DNA of 64,000 nucleotides from Mycobacterium celatum. Lineage in GTDB: Bacteria; Actinomycetota; Actinomycetes; Mycobacteriales; Mycobacteriaceae. Under the pieces are notes generated by a model that saw nothing but the letters and a program-made list of their open reading frames with translations, did no database searches and was not told the origin of the DNA. Where the stretch lies: the NCBI RefSeq assembly GCF_002101595.1, contig NZ_LQOM01000030.1, positions 84,016 to 148,015 on the forward strand, written 5' to 3'. The position numbers were made by a program, and so were the translations under genes. Position 1 is the first letter of the stretch; the number at the start of each line of letters is the position of its first letter. Positions 33,227 to 42,887 of the stretch are shown piece by piece.

Positions 33227-34284
33227 ATGAGTATTCGTGATGTAGCCGTGGTGGGGTTCGCCCACGCCCCGCACGTACGCCGCACCGACGGCACCACCAA
33301 CGGCGTCGAAATGCTGATGCCGTGCTTCGCCAAGCTCTACGAGGAGCTCGGCATCACCAAGGCCGACATCGGGTTCTGGTGCTCGGGCTCCTCGGATTAC
33401 CTTGCCGGACGGGCGTTCTCGTTCATCTCGGCGATCGACTCGATTGGCGCGGTACCGCCGATCAACGAGTCGCATGTCGAGATGGACGCCGCCTGGGCTT
33501 TGTACGAGGCGTACATCAAGCTGCTCACCGGCGAGGTCGACACCGCGCTGGTGTACGGGTTCGGCAAGTCCTCGGCCGGCGTGCTGCGCCGCATCCTGTC
33601 GCGCCAGACCGACCCCTACACCGTGGCGCCGCTGTGGCCGGACTCGGTGTCGATGGCCGGGCTGCAGGCCCGCTTCGGGCTGGACGCCGGCAAGTGGACC
33701 GCCGAGCAGATGGCGCAGGTGGCGCTGGACTCGTTCGCCCACGCCGAGCGCACCGACTCGGAGAAGCCCGCCAAGAGCATCGGCGAGTTGCTGGCCCGGC
33801 CGTACTTCGCCGACCCGCTGCGCCGCCACGACATTGCGCCGATCACCGACGGGGCGGCCGCGATCGTGTTGGCCGCCGACGGCCGGGCCCGCGAACTGCG
33901 CGAAAACCCGGCCTGGATCACCGGTTTCGACCATCGCATCGAGACGCCGGTGCTGGGCGCGCGCGACCTTACCAGTTCCCCGTCGACGGCGACGTCGGCG
34001 CAGACGGCGACCGGAGGCGACGCCGGCTCGATCGACGTCGCGGAAATCCACGCGCCGTTCACGCACCAGCACCTGATCCTCACGGAGGCGATCGGTCTGG
34101 GCTCGTCGACGCGCGTCAATCCCTCCGGCGGCGCGCTGGCCGCCAATCCGATGTTCACCGCGGGCTTGGAGCGCATCGGGTTTGCGGCGCAGCATATTTG
34201 GGACGGCTCGGCGCAGCGGGTGCTGGCTCATGCCACCAGCGGGCCTGCGCTGCAACAGAATCTGGTCGCGGTAATGGAGGCACG

Positions 34285-34288
<4 letters not shown>
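33227..34288 (+). CDS. ltp4: Thiolase-like lipid-transfer protein Ltp4
   Basis: 353 residues from the ATG at 33227, 8 bases after the DUF35 gene. Thiolase fold: MSIRDVAVVGFAHAPHVRR, GFWCSGSSDY, NESHVEMDAAWALYEAY, ITDGAAAIVLA and the C-terminal NPSGGALAANPMF. Syntenic with Rv3522. The SCP-x-like thiolases of this cluster act in carbon-carbon cleavage of sterol side chains or rings; the specific reaction of Ltp4 is not settled to my knowledge. It overlaps ltp3 by four bases (ATGA). Confidence 0.9.
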
Positions 34289-35450
<1,162 letters not shown>

Positions 35451-35454
<4 letters not shown>

Positions 35455-36332
35455 AATACACGTGCAGCATCGCGATGGGCCCGATCGACCAGCTGACCGA
35501 GCTGGCGAAGGCCACCGAAGAGGTCGGGTTCGACGCGATCGCGCTGCCGGATTCGCTGTTCTACATGGAAAAAGCGGCTGCCGATTACCCGTACACCCCG
35601 GACGGCTCGCGGATGTGGGACGAGAACACCCCCTGGGTGGACCCGCTGATCGCCGCCGCCGCAATGGGCGCGGTCACGTCGACGCTGCGTTTCTACACCA
35701 ACGTGATGAAGCTCGGTTCGCGTAACCCGCTGCTGCTGGCGCGTCAGGTCGGCTCGGTGGCCAACCTGACCGGTAACCGCTTCGGGTTTGGTGTCGGAAT
35801 AGGCTGGGCACCTGAGGAATTCGAGTGGTGCGGAGTGCCATACAAGCGGCGCGGCGCCCGCGTCGACGAGATGATCAAGGTCATCAAGCTGGTGCTCGGC
35901 GGCGGAATGGTCGAATTCCACGGCGAGTTCTTCGATTTCGACCGGCTGCAGATGAGCCCCGCACCGTCGGAACCCGTGCCGTTCTACGTCGGTGGGCACA
36001 CCGACGTAGCACTCAAGCGGGCTGCCCGGGTCGGCGACGGCTGGACCAGCGCGATGATGACCGCCGACCAGCTGGCCGAAACCATCGGAAAGCTCAACGC
36101 CTTACGGGCCGAATACGGCCGTGCCGACCAGCCGTTCGAATTCCAGGCGGTGTGCATCGACAAGTTCGGCGTCGACGGGCATCGGCAGTTGGCCGAGATC
36201 GGCGTCACCGACAACATCGTAATCCCGTGGCTGATGGACGGGTTGGGCTTCGACGCGCCGCTGGACAAAAAGAAGGACTCGCTGAAGCGCTTCGCCGACA
36301 CCTATATCCACTCGGGATGGCAGGACAGATGA
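35451..36332 (+). CDS. Luciferase-like (LLM class) oxidoreductase, second copy in region
   Basis: 293 residues from the ATG at 35451, overlapping the ltp3 stop (ATGA). TIM-barrel LLM features: TEEVGFDAIALPDSLFY, LRFYTNVMKLGSRNPLLLARQ, RFGFGVGIGWAPEEFEWCGVPYKRRG and PVPFYVGGHTDVALKRAARVGDGW. F420 or FMN use cannot be decided by eye. I do not recall this gene between ltp3 and Rv3525c in M. tuberculosis H37Rv, so it looks like an addition to the operon. Substrate unknown, probably a sterol intermediate. Confidence 0.85.
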
Positions 36333-36736
36333 CCGACAACGCGGCTCACGAGGCCGGAAGGCGTTCCCGCGAGGCGGTAATCGCGCGCGACAAAGACGCG
36401 TGGCTGGCGGTGTTCGCCGACGACGCGATCGTCGAGGACCCAATCGGACCGTCGCATTTCGACCCGGAAGGCAAAGGCCACCGCGGCCGCGACGCGATCT
36501 CGGCGTTCTGGGACAAGGCGATTGCGCCGACGGACAAGATCGAGTTCAACTTCGTCGACACCTTCCAGTGCGGCAACGAGGAAGCCAACGTCGGCAGCAT
36601 CGTGATCACGACGGCCGGCTATCAGGTCACCGCCGAAGGGGTGTTCACTTACAAGGCCGACGACGACGGCAAGTTGCTGGCACTGCGCGCGTATTGGGAA
36701 GTCGATCGTGCGACCGCGTCGGCCCGCAAGATCTAG
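36329..36736 (+). CDS. NTF2/SnoaL-like small protein, last gene of the ltp4-ltp3 operon
   Basis: 135 residues from the ATG at 36329, overlapping the LLM stop (ATGA). The pattern SREAVIARDKDAWLAVFADDAIVEDPIGPS with a following GRDAISAFWDKAI is the cone-shaped NTF2 fold used by ketosteroid isomerases and many small lyases. An isomerase or binding role in sterol breakdown is plausible but not shown. Its TAG stop overlaps the stop of the convergent carbonic-anhydrase-like gene by three bases. Confidence 0.82.
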   Translation: MTDNAAHEAGRRSREAVIARDKDAWLAVFADDAIVEDPIGPSHFDPEGKGHRGRDAISAFWDKAIAPTDKIEFNFVDTFQCGNEEANVGSIVITTAGYQVTAEGVFTYKADDDGKLLALRAYWEVDRATASARKI

Positions 36737-37257
36737 AGCGGCTCCAGGCCGGTCAGATAGCGCCGGGCCAAGTCCTGGTATGCCTGGGGATTGACGTTCA
36801 CCCACGTTTCGGCGCTGGTCCCCGCAATCGGGCCCTTGACGGTGGCTGGCGCTCCGACCACCAGCACCTCTTCCGGGATTTTCGTGCCGGCCACCACCAG
36901 CGCGCCCGCCGCAATCAGGCTGCGCGCCCCGATCACCGCGCCGTCGAGCACGGTGGCATGGTTGGCGATCAACGCCTCCGCGCCGACGTGCGCGCCGTGG
37001 ATGGTGCACATGTGCGCGACGGTCGCTCCCGGGCCGATGTCGACGGGAATGCCCGGCGGGGCGTGCAACACCGACCCGTCCTGTACGTTGGCGCCCTCAC
37101 GCACGATGACCGGCGCGTAGTCGCCGCGCAGCACGGTGTTGAACCACACCGAGGCACCGGCCTCGACGGTGACGTCGCCGATCAGCGTGGCGGTGGGGGC
37201 GACGAACGCGGTGGGATCGACCTTCGGCGACCGGCCCTCGAATGCGAATAGCGGCAT
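36733..37257 (-). CDS. Gamma-class carbonic-anhydrase-like hexapeptide protein (Rv3525c-like)
   Basis: 174 residues of left-handed beta-helix repeats. Probable metal ligands are His65 (VLHAPPG) and the pair His82/His87 (VAHMCTIHGAH), the spacing of gamma-carbonic anhydrases. Syntenic with Rv3525c. Carbonic anhydrase activity is inferred from the His set; many relatives act as CoA-enzyme accessory proteins. It is divergent from kshA across a KstR box 71 bases upstream of its ATG. Confidence 0.87.
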   Translation of the reverse strand: MPLFAFEGRSPKVDPTAFVAPTATLIGDVTVEAGASVWFNTVLRGDYAPVIVREGANVQDGSVLHAPPGIPVDIGPGATVAHMCTIHGAHVGAEALIANHATVLDGAVIGARSLIAAGALVVAGTKIPEEVLVVGAPATVKGPIAGTSAETWVNVNPQAYQDLARRYLTGLEPL

Positions 37258-37328
37258 CGTTCAGATATACCGCAGGACGGGTCATCGCAGACCGGCGCGG
37301 CCTTCGTTGCGCGATCCGACAGAAAAAC

Positions 37329-37342
37329 TGTAACGTGTTCTA
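37329..37342. promoter_or_regulatory. KstR box between Rv3525c-like gene and kshA
   Basis: TGTAACGTGTTCTA fits TnnAACnnGTTnnA. It lies 26 bases upstream of the kshA start. Confidence 0.9.
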
Positions 37343-37368
37343 GTTAGAGACATCGAGTTGGAGGCGTC

Positions 37369-38526
37369 ATGGCTACCGAGACCGCCGGCATTCGCGAAAT
37401 CGACACCGGCACCCTGCCCGACAGGTACGCCCGCGGCTGGCATTGCCTTGGCCCGGTCACGAACTATCTGGACGGCAAGCCCCACGGGGTCGAGGCGTTC
37501 GGCACCCATCTGGTGGTGTTCGCCGACTCGCATGGCGACCTGAAGGTTCTCGACGGCTACTGCCGGCACATGGGCGGCAACCTCGCGCAGGGCACGATCA
37601 AGGGCGACGAGGTCGCTTGCCCGTTCCACGACTGGCGCTGGGGCGGCGACGGCAAATGCAAGCTGGTCCCCTACGCCAAGCGCACTCCGAAGCTGGCCCG
37701 CACCCGGGCCTGGCACACCGACGTGCGCGGCGGGCTTCTGTTCGTCTGGCACGACCACGAGGGCAACCCGCCGCAGCCGGAAGTGCGCATCCCCGACATT
37801 CCCGAGGCCTACAGCGACGAGTGGACCGACTGGCGCTGGAATTCGATGTTGATCGAGGGCAGCAACTGCCGCGACATCATCGACAACGTCACCGACATGG
37901 CGCACTTCTTCTACATCCACTTCGGCCTGCCGACGTACTTCAAGAACGTCTTCGAGGGCCACATCGCCTCGCAGTACCTGCACAACGTCGGGCGCCCCGA
38001 CGTCGACGACATGGGCACTACTTACGGTGAGGCGCATCTGGATTCGGAGGCCAGCTACTTCGGCCCGTCGTTCATGATCAACTGGCTGCACAACAAATAC
38101 GGCGACTACAAGGCCGAGTCGATCTTGATCAACTGCCACTACCCGGTGACTCAAGATTCGTTCGTGTTGCAGTGGGGGGTCATCGTCGAAAAGCCCAAGG
38201 GCTTGGACGACAAGATGACCGACAAGCTGGCCACGACGTTCACCGAAGGCGTCAGCAAGGGCTTCCTGCAGGACGTCGAGATCTGGAAGCACAAGACCCG
38301 CATCGACAACCCGCTGCTGGTCGAGGAGGACGGCGCCGTCTACCAGATGCGGCGCTGGTATCAGCAGTTTTACGTCGACGTCGACAAGGTGACGCCGGAT
38401 ATGACGGACCGCTTCGAGATCGAGGTCGACACCACAGTCGCCAACGAGCGCTGGCACGTCGAGGTGGAGGAAAACCTCAAGCGCCAAGCCGAGTCAGAAG
38501 GACAACCGACTCAGGTCCCGGGGTGA
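37369..38526 (+). CDS. kshA: 3-ketosteroid 9-alpha-hydroxylase oxygenase subunit KshA
   Basis: 385 residues with GGAGG before the ATG. Rieske ligands are Cys65/His67 (YCRHMGG) and Cys84/His87 (CPFHDW); mononuclear iron ligands include Asp176, His179 and His184 (TDMAHFFYIHFG). KshA with its reductase KshB hydroxylates C9 of 3-ketosteroids, which after KstD action opens ring B. The reductase gene is not in the window. The following small gene overlaps its stop by GTGA. Confidence 0.96.
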   Translation: MATETAGIREIDTGTLPDRYARGWHCLGPVTNYLDGKPHGVEAFGTHLVVFADSHGDLKVLDGYCRHMGGNLAQGTIKGDEVACPFHDWRWGGDGKCKLVPYAKRTPKLARTRAWHTDVRGGLLFVWHDHEGNPPQPEVRIPDIPEAYSDEWTDWRWNSMLIEGSNCRDIIDNVTDMAHFFYIHFGLPTYFKNVFEGHIASQYLHNVGRPDVDDMGTTYGEAHLDSEASYFGPSFMINWLHNKYGDYKAESILINCHYPVTQDSFVLQWGVIVEKPKGLDDKMTDKLATTFTEGVSKGFLQDVEIWKHKTRIDNPLLVEEDGAVYQMRRWYQQFYVDVDKVTPDMTDRFEIEVDTTVANERWHVEVEENLKRQAESEGQPTQVPG

Positions 38527-38963
38527 CCGACCGCGACGAACCGCCTGACGTCGACCGGCTTGCCCGGGCGATGCTGCTGCTGCACGGCGCGCACGACGAC
38601 GACCACCCGTCGGTAGAGGATGGACGCCGAAGCTGGTCCAAGGCACCGGCTTTCGCGGGTGATCCGACGCGCGCCGCGGCGGTGCGCGAGGCCACCCAGG
38701 CCGACCGCGACCGCTACCTGACCTCCGGTCTGCGGCCGGTGGACTGCCGGTTCTGTCATGTCACCGTCGACGTCAAAAAGCTCGGCCCCGGCCACACCGC
38801 GGTGCAGTGGAACACCGAAGCGGCGCAGCGCTGCGCCTATTTCGCCGAGCTTCGCGCATCCGGCGGCGACAGCGCTCGCACCAAGTCGTGCCCCAAGTTG
38901 ACCGACAGCATCAAACACGCGGTGGCCGAGGGCGTTCTGAACCTGGACGCGCCCGACTTGTGA
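38523..38963 (+). CDS. Small Cys-containing protein coupled to kshA (Rv3527-like)
   Basis: 146 residues from a GTG that overlaps the kshA stop. Function unknown. The second half holds four Cys and a His that could bind metal: VDCRFCHVTVDVK (Cys-x2-Cys-His), AAQRCAYF and KSCPKL. Syntenic with Rv3527. Coupling to kshA suggests a helper for the oxygenase, such as assembly or electron delivery, but nothing in the sequence proves it. Confidence 0.78.
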   Translation: MTDRDEPPDVDRLARAMLLLHGAHDDDHPSVEDGRRSWSKAPAFAGDPTRAAAVREATQADRDRYLTSGLRPVDCRFCHVTVDVKKLGPGHTAVQWNTEAAQRCAYFAELRASGGDSARTKSCPKLTDSIKHAVAEGVLNLDAPDL

Positions 38964-38978
38964 GTTGAGTCTGCATCT

Positions 38979-39009
38979 ACCAGGCAAATGTGTGAGTGGC
39001 CTGCCTGGT
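38979..39009. terminator. Hairpin between convergent kshA unit and sulfotransferase gene
   Basis: ACCAGGCA (38979-38986) and TGCCTGGT (39002-39009) form a perfect 8-base stem with a 15-base loop. It lies between two convergent stops and touches the sulfotransferase stop. Confidence 0.55.
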
Positions 39010-40163
39010 CAGCGCAGAGTCAATGAATGGAACCGCTCCTTTACCGACTCGGCGGTAAGGCCGTAGTCGGCCAGCGAATACGTGTGCTTGGGCGCCCGTG
39101 GTCCACTCTTGCTCTCGGCGTGGCTTTTCGCCATGGCGGCTCTGGCCTCGTCGGTCAGCGTCAGGCCGAAGTGTCGGTAGATTCCTTCCACCGTGCCCAA
39201 CGGATCCGCGATGAAATCGCGGTACTCGACGTCGTAGAACTGCGCCGGATTGTATTTGGCGCGTTCGGCGTTGAACCGCTCCAGCCCGCGCGACCAGGTT
39301 TCCATTGCGTCGTAACCGATCTGGGCGCCGGTGAAGGAATGTGACCACCCCTCGGCGGTGTGCTGGGCCAGCGAGCACATCGAGGCCATGATGGTCTCGA
39401 CCGGACGGTGGGTTTGGATGACGAGCGCGTCGGGGTACGTCGACATCAGCGCGTTGAGCGCGAACAGGTGGCTGGGGTTCTTCAGCACCCACCGCTTGTC
39501 GGCGTCGTTCAGACCGATCAGCTGAAGGTTCTTGCGGTGCCGCCGGTATGCCGGCGACCAGTCCTGCCGGGACAGCCACTGCGCGTACGTCGGCACATGC
39601 GCCAGGGTCTCGTAGGACACCGAGTGAAACGACTGTCGCAGCAGCTGCCAGCATTCCTCGAGTTCGTCGGCGGCCATGAAATGCAATCCGGTGTAGTCCG
39701 GGTTCTCCTCGTGGTGCCGGGTGAACTGAGCGTCGATCTGTTGATGAACGGGGTTGGATTCCCAGGTTTCCCGCGGCGGGCGGGGCTGTGGGTATTCGGC
39801 CAGCCACATCTCGAGACCCTGATGGGCGGGGTCGGCGCCGAGCAGTCGGTGCAACGCCGTAGTGCCGGTGCGCACCAGCCCGGTGACGAAGATCGGTCGC
39901 TGGATGACCACGTGGGCGTGCTCCGGGTACTGCTTCCAGGCCGCTTCCGACAGCAGCCTGGCCACCAGCGCACCGCGCAGAAAGAAGCGATTCATCTTGC
40001 TGCCCAACGGAGTCAGGTCCGCTTCGCGTCGATAGGACTCCAGCAGCACCGCCAGTGCCTCGCGGTAGTTGTCGTCATCGGTGCCGAAGTCATCCAGCCC
40101 GATGAACTTCGACGCCGAGGCGTGCAGGTCGTCGACGGTGCCGACGTCGGTGCGCTGCGCCAT
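39009..40163 (-). CDS. Sulfotransferase-family protein (Rv3529c-like)
   Basis: 384 residues. The PAPS-binding loop FVTGLVRTGTTALHRLLGAD (about 92-111), a catalytic-His region and the 3'-phosphate Ser segment in LVIQTHRPVETIMASMCSL place it in the sulfotransferase superfamily. Syntenic with Rv3529c. The acceptor is unknown; a sterol or lipid hydroxyl is a reasonable guess. It overlaps the upstream SDR gene by one base and belongs to the KstR-controlled transcript Rv3531c-Rv3530c-Rv3529c. Confidence 0.88.
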   Translation of the reverse strand: MAQRTDVGTVDDLHASASKFIGLDDFGTDDDNYREALAVLLESYRREADLTPLGSKMNRFFLRGALVARLLSEAAWKQYPEHAHVVIQRPIFVTGLVRTGTTALHRLLGADPAHQGLEMWLAEYPQPRPPRETWESNPVHQQIDAQFTRHHEENPDYTGLHFMAADELEECWQLLRQSFHSVSYETLAHVPTYAQWLSRQDWSPAYRRHRKNLQLIGLNDADKRWVLKNPSHLFALNALMSTYPDALVIQTHRPVETIMASMCSLAQHTAEGWSHSFTGAQIGYDAMETWSRGLERFNAERAKYNPAQFYDVEYRDFIADPLGTVEGIYRHFGLTLTDEARAAMAKSHAESKSGPRAPKHTYSLADYGLTAESVKERFHSLTLR

Positions 40164-40945
40164 CAGGCCTTGTACTCCCCGCAGTTGACGTCGAGCGTCT
40201 GACCGGTGATACCGCTGGACAGGTCGCTGGCCAGGAAAAGAATGGCGGAGGCCACCTCGTCCTCGGTGGGCAGCCGCTTGAGGTCGGAATTGGCGGCGGT
40301 AGCGGTGTAGATCTCCTCTACCGTGGTGCCGTATTTGCCGGCCTGATGGGTGAAGTAGGACTTCAGCGTGTCACCCCAGATGTAGCCGGGTGCAACCGAA
40401 TTGACACGGATGCCTTGCTCGCCCAGCTCCGTGGCCAGCGACTGCGACATCGCCAGCAGCGCGGATTTCGCCATCTTGTAGGCGCCGTATTTGGCCTGCG
40501 AGTGGCGGATCACCATCGAGTTGACGTTGACGATCGAGCCCTTGGACGCGGCGAGCGCGGGCGTGAAACCCTGGATCAGCCGCAGCGCGCCCAGCACGGT
40601 GAGTTCGATGGCGTCGCGAATGTGCTGAAAACTCGTGCCCGCCAATGGTTTCATAGACGGCACCCGAAACGCGTTGTTGATCAGCACGTCGACCTTGCCG
40701 TAGGCGGCCATCGATGCCTCGACAAGATTGGCCACCTGATCATCGTCGGTGATATCGGTCGACACCGCCACGGCGCGCCGCCCGGTGTCGGTGATCTGCT
40801 TGGCGACGTCGTCGAGGCGCTCCGCGGTGCGGGCCGCCAGCACCAGGTCGGCACCGTCCTGGGCACACCGGCGGGCCAGCGTGGTACCGAGCGCAGGGCC
40901 GACACCGCTGATCACCACAACCTTGCCGTCGAGCATTCCGGCCAT
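40163..40945 (-). CDS. Short-chain dehydrogenase (Rv3530c-like)
   Basis: 260 residues from the ATG at 40945; a GTG one codon earlier also fits. SDR features: VVVISGVGPALGTTLARRC, NNAFRVPS in place of the usual NNAG, Ser in NVNSMVIRH, YGAYKMAKSALL with Tyr and Lys, and ITGQTLDVNCG. Syntenic with Rv3530c. The start lies within a few bases of the DUF1214 gene stop. Substrate unknown, likely a hydroxysteroid or acyl-CoA. Confidence 0.87.
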   Translation of the reverse strand: MAGMLDGKVVVISGVGPALGTTLARRCAQDGADLVLAARTAERLDDVAKQITDTGRRAVAVSTDITDDDQVANLVEASMAAYGKVDVLINNAFRVPSMKPLAGTSFQHIRDAIELTVLGALRLIQGFTPALAASKGSIVNVNSMVIRHSQAKYGAYKMAKSALLAMSQSLATELGEQGIRVNSVAPGYIWGDTLKSYFTHQAGKYGTTVEEIYTATAANSDLKRLPTEDEVASAILFLASDLSSGITGQTLDVNCGEYKA

Positions 40946-40947
40946 CA

Positions 40948-42075
40948 CTACCCCAGCATTCTGTTGGCGATTTGCTTCTGCCGCTGCGCGATTCGCGCGC
41001 GCCAGGCTTCGTCGGAAATCTTGTTCTGCTCGTAGTACGGCAGCGCGGCCGGCACCGCGTCGAAGTCGACCAGCTCGACACTCGGCCCGTCGGCCTCAGT
41101 CAGCTGACGCGACACCCGCTGCCAGCGGAACTGCAGGAAACCATGCCGGTGCCCCAGTGTTTCCACCCAGTTGGTGACTCCCGGGTTCTGGTCGGCTACG
41201 ACAATGCGAATCTTGCCGTCCGGATCTGCCTGAGCCTGAGTCGCATTCAGCGACGTCTGGTGGTTGATGTAGTCCAGCGAGATGTACCACATGCTGCCCA
41301 ACTGGAAGCCGAGGTACGGCGCGTCGGTCACGGGCAGCGTGATCACCAGCGCCTGATCGGGCCGCAGGTCGAAATGCCCGGCCGACGAATATTGCGTCGC
41401 CAAGCCGCCGGGCGTCAGCCGCGGCGGCACCATCGTGTTGACCGGGATGTTCAGATAGAACCACTGCGGGAATTGCAGCCAGGTCTTCACCCGCTGCACG
41501 AGTTGCTTTCCCGCTGTGGCATAACGCTTTTCGATGGTGGCGCGGGTCAACGGCGGCGGCGCGGTGCCCGCTGTGTCGACTCGCGAGATCGCGATCGTTC
41601 CGCGCTGCTGGGACCAGTCGCCATAGACTTCGCGCACGACGAGCTGGGCGGGGCGCTTGGGCGTGAAACGCCACTCGAAGCTGCCGTCGGAGGCGATGTC
41701 GAGTTCGCGGTCGTCGAACGCAGCCTCGCTCACCGGCACGCCTTCGTCGGTGTACTCACCGCCCAAGAGTTGGAAGCTCAGGTCAGTGGTGGTGCCCCGG
41801 ACTCCGGACACCACATACTCGTGGCCTGCCTGTACGCGCGTGCCGAAGTACATGGTGTCCGGATTGTCCAGGCCCATCTTCGTGAACGGCCCGGTGCCGC
41901 TGAGGAAGAACGGATGGTCCCGGTCGTAGTGGAAAGCCAAATGGGTACAGGCGGCGACGCCTTGCGCCAGATACTGGAGTCCTTCGAGTAGGTCGGCCTC
42001 GGTCTGGATATGCGGGGCGGCGGCGACAAGTTCCTCGGCCTCGGCGATCGCCTCGGTGAGCGGCTGGGAGAACAC
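40948..42075 (-). CDS. DUF1214-domain protein (Rv3531c-like)
   Basis: 375 residues, the length recalled for Rv3531c. The C-terminal DUF1214 region shows YSSAGHFDLRPDQALVITLP, PYLGFQLGSMWYISLDYINHQ and NPGVTNWVETLGHRHGFLQFRW. Function unknown; no signal peptide or membrane segment is clear. It is the first gene of a KstR-controlled transcript with the SDR and the sulfotransferase. The KstR box is 10 bases upstream of the start. Confidence 0.86.
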   Translation of the reverse strand: MFSQPLTEAIAEAEELVAAAPHIQTEADLLEGLQYLAQGVAACTHLAFHYDRDHPFFLSGTGPFTKMGLDNPDTMYFGTRVQAGHEYVVSGVRGTTTDLSFQLLGGEYTDEGVPVSEAAFDDRELDIASDGSFEWRFTPKRPAQLVVREVYGDWSQQRGTIAISRVDTAGTAPPPLTRATIEKRYATAGKQLVQRVKTWLQFPQWFYLNIPVNTMVPPRLTPGGLATQYSSAGHFDLRPDQALVITLPVTDAPYLGFQLGSMWYISLDYINHQTSLNATQAQADPDGKIRIVVADQNPGVTNWVETLGHRHGFLQFRWQRVSRQLTEADGPSVELVDFDAVPAALPYYEQNKISDEAWRARIAQRQKQIANRMLG

Positions 42076-42085
42076 GCCTAGACGC

Positions 42086-42099
42086 TAGAACGTGTTCTA
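42086..42099. promoter_or_regulatory. KstR box upstream of the DUF1214 gene
   Basis: TAGAACGTGTTCTA, perfect palindrome and consensus, 10 bases upstream of the DUF1214 gene start. Confidence 0.9.
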
Positions 42100-42162
42100 A
42101 TTTTCGTCAATGGGCGAACATTCCGGGTGTCCGCCGCGGCGTTCAAAGACGAGGCCGACTCA

Positions 42163-42432
42163 CTACGGCGCGCACTGCTGCGACAGGTCGATCAGATGCT
42201 GCCGCACATCCGGGTGCCGATTGAGGTATTCGATGACGTTGCCGTTGTCGCCTTCCGCCGTCGCCCTGGCCTGCAGCTGCGCGTGGAGGTCAGGATGCCG
42301 CTGCAGGTACTGGTCGATGGAATTACCGACAGTTTGATTGCACGGGGGATCCGCCTGGGCTACCGGCACCGCGATGACCGCGGAGGCGATGACACCCAAC
42401 AGGCCGGCGGCAGTCTTGGCAGTCATGGACAT
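42163..42432 (-). CDS. Secreted small hemophore-like protein 1
   Basis: 89 residues. A signal peptide is clear (MTAKTAAGLLGVIASAVIAVPVAQADP, cleavage after AQA). The mature part has two YLxxHPDhxxxL repeats (IDQYLQRHPDLHAQL and VIEYLNRHPDVRQHL) and one Cys near each end (PPCNQ, QQCAP), probably a disulfide. This is the pattern of the mycobacterial hemophore-related family (Rv0203-like). Haem binding is inferred. It lies 60 bases from hemophore-like protein 2, on the same strand. Confidence 0.75.
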   Translation of the reverse strand: MSMTAKTAAGLLGVIASAVIAVPVAQADPPCNQTVGNSIDQYLQRHPDLHAQLQARATAEGDNGNVIEYLNRHPDVRQHLIDLSQQCAP

Positions 42433-42492
42433 CGGATTGCTCCTTCTTTGCGGTTCACTCTCCGACCGTACCGCCCGCTCCTGAGAGGTAAC

Positions 42493-42846
42493 TCAGAGCG
42501 ACTGCAGCGCGGCGGCCAATTGCGACGGCGCGATCTGGTGTCCGCAGCCGTCAAGGGCATCGAGCGGCCCCCGCAGACCGCGCAGGTCGTTGGCCACCTC
42601 TGGGTGGTCGTTGAAGTAGCTGCGGAACGACGTTCTGGCCTGTATCGGCGGCTGGTTGACGATGTCGGTCAGTGCCTGGTTGACGTCGGGATGGTTGTCG
42701 AGATACGAGCTCACAGAGGTCGACACCGATCCCGATGCGGCGGCCATCGCGCTGGCGCTGCAGGGGGCGGGTGCCGCGTTTGCCGTCGGCACGATCATCA
42801 CCGATGCGATCAAGCTCAGCGCGCTGCCAAGAAGCGTGGTGTACAT
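42493..42846 (-). CDS. Secreted small hemophore-like protein 2
   Basis: 117 residues from the ATG at 42846. Signal peptide MYTTLLGSALSLIASVMIVP ending ANA. The mature part has PCSASAMAAASGSVSTSVSS, YLDNHPDVNQALTDI, a second FNDHPEVANDL and a C-terminal Cys (DGCGHQ). This is the Rv0203-type hemophore-related family. It starts 41 bases after the convergent side of hsaF's stop, transcribed in the same direction as hsaF but likely from its own promoter. In M. tuberculosis PPE61 and PPE62 occupy this interval, as I recall. Confidence 0.78.
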   Translation of the reverse strand: MYTTLLGSALSLIASVMIVPTANAAPAPCSASAMAAASGSVSTSVSSYLDNHPDVNQALTDIVNQPPIQARTSFRSYFNDHPEVANDLRGLRGPLDALDGCGHQIAPSQLAAALQSL

Positions 42847-42887
42847 AGTCCTCAGTCGTACCCGCAGGCACGATCCCAAACAAGCTC

